Positions 1 through 5,802 of a DNA stretch of 14,271 nt are shown in pieces (the stretch's first letter is position 1; every line of letters starts with the position of its first letter). A program made the translations under genes and the position numbers. The notes beneath the pieces are model-generated. The model saw nothing but the letters and a program-made list of their open reading frames with translations. It was not told where the DNA came from and made no database searches. Source of the DNA: JAJVIP01 sp964405835. Its GTDB lineage: Bacteria > Elusimicrobiota > Elusimicrobia > F11. The stretch lies in assembly GCA_964405835.1 (NCBI GenBank), contig CAYOPN010000051.1:1-14271 (forward strand). The letters run 5' to 3'.

Positions 1-1614
1 CTTTATGAGATCGCCTCCGATTTCTTCGAGGTTCTCCCCCGCTTCCGTCACGTCGCGGGCCTTCTGTGATTTGCTCAAGTCTTCCGATAACGCCGTCATG
101 CGCTCGAGTTCTTTTGCCATGGCGTCCAGATTTTGAGCGGCCGCCGGTTTGTTCTGCGTTTGAAACGCCGCCTGGGTCTCGCGCGCGGTGGTGTGGTTCA
201 TCATCGCCAGGTTTTCCTGCATCGCCTTGTGCTCCAGCCAGACGCCGTAGTCGGCAAGCGGGTCCTCTTCCATTTTTTTCAGGATTTGTTTGAGGGCCTC
301 GTCCATGGCCGCCAAATTTTTCTGGGGCGTCTCGTACTGGTCCGCGAGCTTGTTCATATCGGCGTTTTCGGATTCCACTTTTTTCTGAAGCGTGGTGATC
401 TGCGCTAATGTTTCGATCGCTTTGTCGCGCCACATCTCGAGCGCCTTCTCGATCATGGCGTGGTCGCGATCGAAACTGCGGATCTCGATTGTGCGCCAAT
501 CCGACCAGGCCTCGCCCGGGCCGGTGACGCGGTTTTTGTCGACAACGCCGACCCGGAACCGCACGGTCTGGCCAGGCGCAAAACGCTGCAGAGCCAGGTC
601 CCAGGAATAGGTGGAGAGACTGCTCTCCGTGGGAGCGTCGAAAGCGGCCGCGCGCAAACGTTTCATGCCGCCGGCCGCTTCCCATTGCAGAAACACTTCC
701 CCGATCCCAAAATCGTCGCGCGCGTCGTACGTCACCGGCAATTTCTCTTTTTCACCGATGACGATATCTTGATCGGGCGAGAGCAGCGTGATAGTGGGCG
801 CTTTATCTTCGAGTACGTGGACCGGGTAAACGGCGTCCTGTTGGAATGAAAATTTGTAGCTGCCGCCGGCCGAGAGCACAAATTGGAACGTGGCGTTTTC
901 GCCGGAAACTTTTTTGGCCGGTATCTCACGGTTGTCCGAAAACAATAATGAGGCGTGGTCCAATTTTGTGTTCGCTTCGACCGTCATCTCCACTTTTGTC
1001 CCTGCCAAACCAGATATTTCCGGCGACGATTGCTCGAACGGCGCTTTGCCCGTGTATTCGGGCGGCGTCAAACGCACCGCGAACGACACAATGGAAACCG
1101 GATGCACGGGCTTTAATGTGTAACGGCGTCCCCATTCGCCGCGCCAACCCGCGCGGTAATGGACCGGCGAAACCACAGCCTTGATCGTGTAAGTGAACGT
1201 ACGCTCCGATTCGTAAGACGGCTCGATCTCAAGCCAATGGTCCTCGGTCTTCACGGCCAGCACCGGTTTGTTGATGCCCTCTTCCAAGACCGTCAAGCGG
1301 ACCATCGTGTCCTTGCCGAAATCGACGTCGGCGTCGCCGGGCTCGACGCGGATTTTTTCCTCGATCTCGAACGACCAAAAAGGAAAAAACGTGCGCGCGT
1401 TCAGTGGAAGGAACGCTGGAAATGCCGCTCGCACAATGCCGGCCGTGCAAAGAGCGATCAAGGCGACCGTCACCGGCCTGCGCCACGACCATGCCGGAGC
1501 GCACCAAAGCGGGTTTGATTTCGCCAATTTTTCGGAAACGGTCTCAAGAAATACTTCTTTCAATTCAATTGAAACTCCCGTCGCCCCGGCAAGCTGTTGG
1601 CCGGGGCTCCAGCT
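1..1614 (-). CDS. DUF4175-like protein, main body in the shifted frame (runs off left edge)
   Basis: An open frame without a stop from 1614 to the left edge, 538 codons, directly downstream of the split N-terminus. It begins with the tail of the repeat (PGQQLAGATGV), then KEVFLETVSEKLAKSNPLW, a membrane helix (PVTVALIALCTAGIVRAAF, about 1474-1418), a long beta-rich region (about 1380-480) with Ig-like character (RLTPPEYTGKAPFEQSSPEI, TVEANTKLDHASLLFSDN, VTYDARDDFGIGEVFLQWEA), and from about 470 to the edge a charged helical coiled-coil-like part (EKALEMWRDKAIETLAQI, ALKQILKKMEED, LERMTALSEDLSKSQKARDV). The DDFGIGEV and PPEYTG segments resemble DUF4175-type proteins. If translated separately, the best start is TTG 1563, overlapping the N-terminal fragment's stop as TTGA; otherwise it is the frameshifted continuation of that gene. 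Codon use and lack of stops show it was under selection until very recently. The 3' end is outside the window. Confidence 0.8.
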
Positions 1615-1964
1615 TTAGAAGCAAGAGATCCCGGCCATACGGCATGCCGGGATGACGTAAAATCATGGGCAAGTCGCAGGTCGTCCATGCGCAGCGATGG
1701 ATTGCGAAGCGAGAGGTTCTTGGAACGCTCCAGCAATGAAAACAGCCGGAACGGTTTAAAACCGGAAACAATCGCGGCCAGCCCACTCAATGCGAACAAC
1801 ACCCACACCGCTTGCCTGCCTCCCGGCGCCAATTCCACCCAACGATCGAACGCGCCAAGCACCAAAAGCCCCGCGACCCAAATCGGAAGCGCGCGGACAA
1901 TGCCACGCGCAATTGCCAATGCCGCCACGCCAATGGATGACGCGCGAAGGAAACGCCGGATCAT
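1560..1964 (-). pseudogene. DUF4175-like membrane protein, N-terminal fragment ending in a frameshifted repeat
   Basis: 134 residues from ATG 1964. Two membrane helices (about 24-42 and 52-69) are followed by a basic amphipathic stretch (PFRLFSLLERSKNLSLRNPS). From residue about 103 the frame runs into a type-A palindromic repeat (SSRHAVWPGSLASKAG), then reads a foreign frame to the stop at 1560-1562. Restoring one base at about 1606 changes the repeat reading to AGGPGQQLAGATGV, matching GGPGHKIAGAT in the sister repeat, and continues directly into the long open frame at 1-1614. So the natural product is most likely one protein spanning both frames: two cytoplasm-flanking helices, a third helix, a beta-rich part and a coiled coil, as in DUF4175-like proteins of MoxR/VWA operons. 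The alternatives are a sequencing error or a real gene split. Confidence 0.8.
1579..1657. repeat. Palindromic repeat type A, copy with a one-base deletion
   Basis: 79 bases, aligned end to end with the 80-base copy at 2441-2520. The missing base is a C in the run at 1601-1608 (CCGGGGCTCC here, CCGGGGCCTCC there). The first part is read in the same frame as in the GT39-like gene, and the deletion shifts the second part. Confidence 0.9.
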
Positions 1965-3700
1965 TGCCGCATTCCCTTTAACATGGCCAAAGCTTCCGGC
2001 TTGCCGGAAAAATCATAAAGGAAAATGCTGTGTCCGATGATCTTGGCCGGCTCGTAGCTCTTCACCCAGTTGAAGACCGCGTGGTCCGCGTAATAAGTGC
2101 CTTGCAGGTTCGTGACCGAAATGGCGAGTTTAGTCGGAGCAAGATTCAAAGCGGTGTCGTCCTGGCGTTGGACAATGCGATCGGAGCCGATATCCAAATA
2201 ACGAATGCCGTAATAATGCGGGTCGGCCACGCCGAAATACGTCAGATAGATTCCATCGGCCTTGTCCTGTTCGCTTAACGATTCACCAAGCTGCTTAAGT
2301 CCTTGTCCCCAGTCCACATTGGAATCGGTCAGGTGTTTGTAACCGTTCGCGGGACCGCCAACGATTTCATTGAAGTACGCCAGATAATGCGGCCGCATTA
2401 ACCAGGTTTGCATAGCGAGCCATAAAATAAGAATGACACTCGTCGCCCCGGCAATCTTGTGGCCGGGGCCTCCATTTTCAGAAGCAAGAGTTCCCGGCCA
2501 AACAGCATGCCGGGACGACGTTATTCCAAGCGCCGCTATCACAAACAGAAACGGATAAATCGCCATGATATGCCGATGGCCGATCTGCACTTTGGATGTG
2601 CACGCCACCAAGAAAAACAAAACCGGCGGGACCCACAACAAGGCCGGTATCCGGCATTTCTTGAGCCCAACCGCGACCATTGTTCCACCGAGCGCCAACA
2701 ACAAAGGGATTGGAGTCTTCACCATAAACACATAGGGAAAATAAAACAGCCACCCCTGCGTGCCGTGTTGCCCATTGAAGAAACTGGAGCGCCCCGCTTG
2801 CGACCGCGAGAATATTTCCGTGAGCCCGCCCCAAAACACATCGAGGTTCGTAAAACGGTAGACCAACAACAGCGCCACAAAGGCCGTCGCGACCGCAATG
2901 CACCACGAACGCGGTTTCCGCAAAGAAGGAACGATCAGCAACAAAACCGCAAAAATTGGAAGCAGGCTCAGCGCAAAATATTTGCTGGCAAACGCGAGGC
3001 CGAAGCAGACGCCCGCGCCCGCATCGAACCGCCAATCTCCCATGCGCATCAGACACGCGAAGAATCCAAAAAAGAAAACCGTAAACGCGAGATCGGTCGA
3101 CACAATGGTCCCATTCGCGAGAAATGTCGGCGAAAAGGCCCAGAAAGCGGTCGCCAGAAAACCGGCTTGCCCGCCGGCATTTTGGCGGGCGGGCAAGCCG
3201 GCCAAAGAATACGCGGTAAAAAACACCGCAGCCCCCAACAAACACGACAGCGCCAATTGCATTGCGCGGCCCGCCGACATCATGCGTGCGGCGTCCACGC
3301 GGTTCTTATAGAGGAACGTGTCCGCGAAACCGTATTGGTCGTGCGGTGTCCAACGCTGCGCGATCCACGCCGGATGTTGTTTCGGCACCAACGGATTCAT
3401 AAACAAAAGCGGAATGGCCGCCCACATTTCGCCGAACGGCGGATGGTGGTAACCGTTGTAGCGGTAATCGCCGGTCTTCCAATAGACGGCGCCCGCGGTC
3501 AAATGCACGGGCTCGTCGTATGTCGGGGAAAGTTCGGTGATGGCGGGCAATGCCAGAAAAATGTGCATTCCTATTAGAAAAAATAAAACGGCAACGGCAC
3601 CCCACCCCTGCCCCCTCCCCGATGGGGAGGGGACCCCACCCCACTGCTCGTTCCTCCCCCCATCGGGGGGAGGCCAGGAGGGGGGTAGTTTTTTGGTCAT
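1961..3700 (-). CDS. ArnT/PMT-like GT39-type membrane glycosyltransferase carrying three inserted repeats
   Basis: 579 residues from ATG 3700. After the first helix (about 36-54) the loop holds SPTYDEPVH with D62/E63, the acidic pair typical of PMT/ArnT-type GT-C enzymes, then HHPPF (85-89). Further family landmarks are LASKYFALSL, GWLFYFPYVFMVKTPIPLLL, GHRHIMAIYPFLF and, near the C-terminus, HYLAYFNEIVGGPANGY with DSNVDWGQGLKQL. About ten to twelve helices are apparent. Enzymes of this type transfer sugars from polyprenyl-phosphate donors on the periplasmic side. Three palindromic elements are translated in frame: residues about 5-34 in the cytoplasmic N-terminal tail, about 167-180 between two helices (AGLPARQNAGGQAG), and about 394-420 after the IYPFLFVIAALGI helix. 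Each lies outside the conserved motifs, so activity may survive. Donor and acceptor are unknown. ATGA overlaps at both ends. Confidence 0.88.
   Translation of the reverse strand: MTKKLPPSWPPPDGGRNEQWGGVPSPSGRGQGWGAVAVLFFLIGMHIFLALPAITELSPTYDEPVHLTAGAVYWKTGDYRYNGYHHPPFGEMWAAIPLLFMNPLVPKQHPAWIAQRWTPHDQYGFADTFLYKNRVDAARMMSAGRAMQLALSCLLGAAVFFTAYSLAGLPARQNAGGQAGFLATAFWAFSPTFLANGTIVSTDLAFTVFFFGFFACLMRMGDWRFDAGAGVCFGLAFASKYFALSLLPIFAVLLLIVPSLRKPRSWCIAVATAFVALLLVYRFTNLDVFWGGLTEIFSRSQAGRSSFFNGQHGTQGWLFYFPYVFMVKTPIPLLLALGGTMVAVGLKKCRIPALLWVPPVLFFLVACTSKVQIGHRHIMAIYPFLFVIAALGITSSRHAVWPGTLASENGGPGHKIAGATSVILILWLAMQTWLMRPHYLAYFNEIVGGPANGYKHLTDSNVDWGQGLKQLGESLSEQDKADGIYLTYFGVADPHYYGIRYLDIGSDRIVQRQDDTALNLAPTKLAISVTNLQGTYYADHAVFNWVKSYEPAKIIGHSIFLYDFSGKPEALAMLKGMRQ
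1973..1978 (-). promoter_or_regulatory. Ribosome binding site for the DUF4175-like gene
   Basis: AAGGGA lies eight bases upstream of ATG 1964, inside the last codons of the GT39-like gene, and supports the ATGA-coupled start. Confidence 0.65.
2441..2520. repeat. Palindromic repeat type A, intact copy in the GT39-like gene
   Basis: An 80-base element with complementary ends (CGTCGCCCCGGC at 2441-2452 against the end at 2509-2520, with mismatches) and an inner pair of arms around GGCCGGGG and CCCGGCC. It is read in frame as SSRHAVWPGTLASENGGPG followed by HKIAGAT, in a loop between two membrane helices. The sister copy at 1579-1657 is 79 bases long. Confidence 0.88.
3162..3201. repeat. Palindromic repeat type D hairpin in the GT39-like gene
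   Basis: A 14-base perfect inverted repeat (CCGGCTTGCCCGCC at 3162-3175, complement at 3188-3201) around a 12-base loop. On the minus strand it reads AGLPARQNAGGQAG between YSL and FLATAFWAF, a junction of two membrane segments. Only one copy is in the window, so calling it an inserted element rests on its symmetry and its resemblance to GGCGGGC-type repeats known from other genomes. Confidence 0.65.
3600..3688. repeat. Palindromic repeat type C, copy directly after the GT39-like start codon
   Basis: Two perfect nine-base stems with three-base loops: CCCCTCCCC/GGGGAGGGG at 3612-3620 with 3624-3632, and CCTCCCCCC/GGGGGGAGG at 3653-3661 with 3665-3673. The element begins about four codons after the ATG at 3700 and encodes the Pro/Gly-rich tail (PPSWPPPDGG, VPSPSGRGQG) ahead of the first membrane helix. 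It shares its first stem with the copy at 6347-6440. Confidence 0.85.
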
Positions 3701-5802
3701 GACTTTCCTCTCAACGTCATCGCTTTCGCCAAATAAACCTGCGCTTCGCGCATTTGCGGGTCGAGCTCGGCGGCGCGGCGCATGTGGGAGATGACACGGT
3801 TCCAGTCTGTGCCCCAATAGGTCACCGCCAAATTGTAATGGGCTTGCGCGGTCTCGCGGATGTTCAGCGAGCGCGCGTAAAGCGCGCGCGCTTCCTCTTT
3901 CCGGCCAAGCCGTTCCGCCATCGCGCCCCACTGCGTGTTGATGACGGCCGCCTCGTTTAAATACGTGTTGCGCACTTCCGGCAGACTCTTGTACTCAATC
4001 GTGTTCTCAAGCGTCCGGTCCAGTTTGCGCGCCGCCACCGCGTACCGGTCGTACGCTTTTAAAAAGTCGCCTTGCATGAACGCAATGTATCCGCGATCGC
4101 TCGAGGGACGCGCGGACGTGGGATCCAGCGCTTCCGCACGGCGAAGAAACATCTCCGCCTCCATGGTTTTCTTGGCCATCATTGCATCGAACCCATGTTG
4201 CTGGGTCGCGCGGGCGTGGTCGCCGATCAGATCGGTCGAAAAGAAATCCGGTGTTGTGCCGTAAACATACCGGCCGCGGTACAAACAAAGCGCGGAAAGT
4301 ATTTTGGAAGCATCGTCACTGCCGTTTAACGCCATCAACAATCCATGCGCCCGCGGCTTCAACTTGTTATTTGCGCTAAATTCAACATCGTATCCGGCAA
4401 CCAACGCTCGTGTCCCGATTTCGGCTAACAACTGGCTCCATCCTGACGAATCTTTTACTGATATGGCTGGCGACGGCGCGGTTTTCCAACGGTGTTTCAT
4501 GTCCCAATACCACGGACTCGCCGAGAGACCCCACGACACCAACGACAGATCCGGTCGGCGGCCGTCCACCAACTGCGCGGCCCACAACGTGAATAACTGC
4601 ACGTCCTTATGAAACACCGCGACCGAATTGCGCGGCGCGCTGCGAAAAACGTTCTCCACGTAGTCACGGGCGTATAAGTTGTAGCGCTTGGAGGCGCGGT
4701 GGAAGCCGACGATCGCATTCAAAGCAAGTAACCCCGTAAACAACAGAAGCGTTACTCCCTCTCCCTTCAGGGAGAGGGTTGGGGTGAGGGCCCTCACCCG
4801 GCCCACTCCGAATCCAATAAAGATGGAAACCACAATATCCGGCACCAAATACGACGCCTCCACAATCGCCAACGCGTGCGGGTTCGGCGGCATGTTCGCC
4901 AGAAACAGGAACACGGGACAGGTCACGAGAAAAATCACGCCCAAGAAAATTCCAATGCGCCGTTCGCTTTTCCAAGCGCCCCACAGTCCCAACAACGCGA
5001 CGGCCACGCCCCACCAACGGAACACGTCAACCAGATGTATTCCATACAAGCGGAGGTTGATCAGGAAATTTTCTCCGGTCCGGTACGATAGCGAGAGCAA
5101 GTCCAGGGTCCCGCTGTAATTTTTCCGGCGGGCGGAATTTAATACAGCCACCAGGTTGTCGGGATTGGCCCAATCGATGGCGGGATTGGTCAGCGAACGG
5201 AACATCAAATAAAGAAAAACGGACGCGCCCGCCATAAAGAAAAGGCCCATCCAGGGAAGTTCTTTGCGTTTCCCTCCCCACCAAAACCACGCCACAAACA
5301 GCGGCACAAGCAGCAACATGTCCATGCGCACGCCAAGCCCCAGCGCCATTAAAAATGCGAACAACAACGGCTCATCCAGACAAAGCGCCGTATAAATCAA
5401 CGCGCAAAACAGCAGCGCGCCAAGCGCGTACATTTCGGACACCGTCGCCAGGTCCCAGAACGGGTTTGAAAAGCCGAGGAAGGCCGTCGCCAGCATGGCC
5501 GGCACGGCGCCCGTCCATTTTCGTAGCGAAAGAAAAAGAAACACCAACGCGCCCGCCGCGCAAACCGCCGAGAATACATTCACGCGGTACGCGATATTTC
5601 CCAGCGGGACCATCGAGAAAATCCGTCCGGCGAGCGTGTAAAGCGGGTAACCCGGTGAATGCGCCACTCCCAATGTGGAAAGCAGCGAAACCATTTCGCC
5701 GGCATCGCGATAAGGCGCCAAGTGCGGCGCCACGGTGTGCAAATAAAGCGCCAAGAACCCAAAGAACAGAACACTGATGCCAATCCGTTCCACGCGGCTC
5801 AT
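3697..5802 (-). CDS. DUF2723 (GT117, TMEM260-like) GT-C glycosyltransferase with C-terminal TPRs, copy 2
   Basis: 701 residues, a diverged paralogue of the gene just upstream. The N-terminus has a helix and then APYRDAGEM, with D33 and E36 in the catalytic-loop position, and VAHSPGYPLYTL (46-57), closer to the family consensus than copy 1. Multiple membrane helices run to about residue 370. A soluble part (about 380-520) and TPR-like repeats end the protein (MEAEMFLRRAEALDPTSARP, MQGDFLKAYDRYAVAARKL, AHYNLAVTYWGTDW). A short type-C repeat is read through at residues about 335-349 between two helices (ALTPTLSLKGEGV). Starts and stops overlap as ATGA on both sides. By family it should transfer a sugar from a polyprenyl-phosphate donor on the periplasmic face. 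Whether the two paralogues act as a pair, on different acceptors, or with different donors cannot be told from sequence. Confidence 0.9.
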   Translation of the reverse strand: MSRVERIGISVLFFGFLALYLHTVAPHLAPYRDAGEMVSLLSTLGVAHSPGYPLYTLAGRIFSMVPLGNIAYRVNVFSAVCAAGALVFLFLSLRKWTGAVPAMLATAFLGFSNPFWDLATVSEMYALGALLFCALIYTALCLDEPLLFAFLMALGLGVRMDMLLLVPLFVAWFWWGGKRKELPWMGLFFMAGASVFLYLMFRSLTNPAIDWANPDNLVAVLNSARRKNYSGTLDLLSLSYRTGENFLINLRLYGIHLVDVFRWWGVAVALLGLWGAWKSERRIGIFLGVIFLVTCPVFLFLANMPPNPHALAIVEASYLVPDIVVSIFIGFGVGRVRALTPTLSLKGEGVTLLLFTGLLALNAIVGFHRASKRYNLYARDYVENVFRSAPRNSVAVFHKDVQLFTLWAAQLVDGRRPDLSLVSWGLSASPWYWDMKHRWKTAPSPAISVKDSSGWSQLLAEIGTRALVAGYDVEFSANNKLKPRAHGLLMALNGSDDASKILSALCLYRGRYVYGTTPDFFSTDLIGDHARATQQHGFDAMMAKKTMEAEMFLRRAEALDPTSARPSSDRGYIAFMQGDFLKAYDRYAVAARKLDRTLENTIEYKSLPEVRNTYLNEAAVINTQWGAMAERLGRKEEARALYARSLNIRETAQAHYNLAVTYWGTDWNRVISHMRRAAELDPQMREAQVYLAKAMTLRGKS
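3703..3712 (-). promoter_or_regulatory. Ribosome binding site deciding the GT39-like start
   Basis: GAGAGGAAAG precedes ATG 3700, with AGAGG six bases from the start codon. It favours this start over the upstream in-frame start at 3931, which would bury 77 codons in the preceding gene. The ATG overlaps the preceding stop as ATGA (3697-3700). Confidence 0.75.
4757..4799. repeat. Palindromic repeat type C, short copy inside the second DUF2723 gene
   Basis: A perfect ten-base stem with a two-base loop (CCCTCTCCCT at 4757-4766 with AGGGAGAGGG at 4769-4778) is followed by a perfect 18-base palindrome, GGGTGAGGGCCCTCACCC, at 4782-4799. The minus strand is read as RVRALTPTLSLKGEGV without a stop. 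Confidence 0.85.

Noticed and set aside
1579..1657. Programmed ribosomal frameshift at the split of the DUF4175-like gene
   Set aside because: No classical slippery heptamer is seen at the junction, and the sister repeat explains the shift by a simple one-base deletion. Not excluded, but not needed.
2459..3577. A 372-codon open frame on the plus strand
   Set aside because: It is antisense to the GT39-like gene, is extremely rich in Arg/Gln/Lys, has no recognisable motif, and starts inside a palindromic repeat. The minus-strand frame has clear family motifs across the same span.
3600..3688. GC hairpins here and at 6347-6440 as rho-independent terminators
   Set aside because: They lie inside continuous coding frames, have no T-run after the stem on the transcribed strand, and the downstream genes are coupled by overlaps.
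3701..3931. Upstream in-frame start for the GT39-like gene at 3931
   Set aside because: The extra 77 residues lie within the TPR-coding end of the previous gene and look like shadow sequence. ATG 3700 has a good ribosome binding site and an ATGA overlap.
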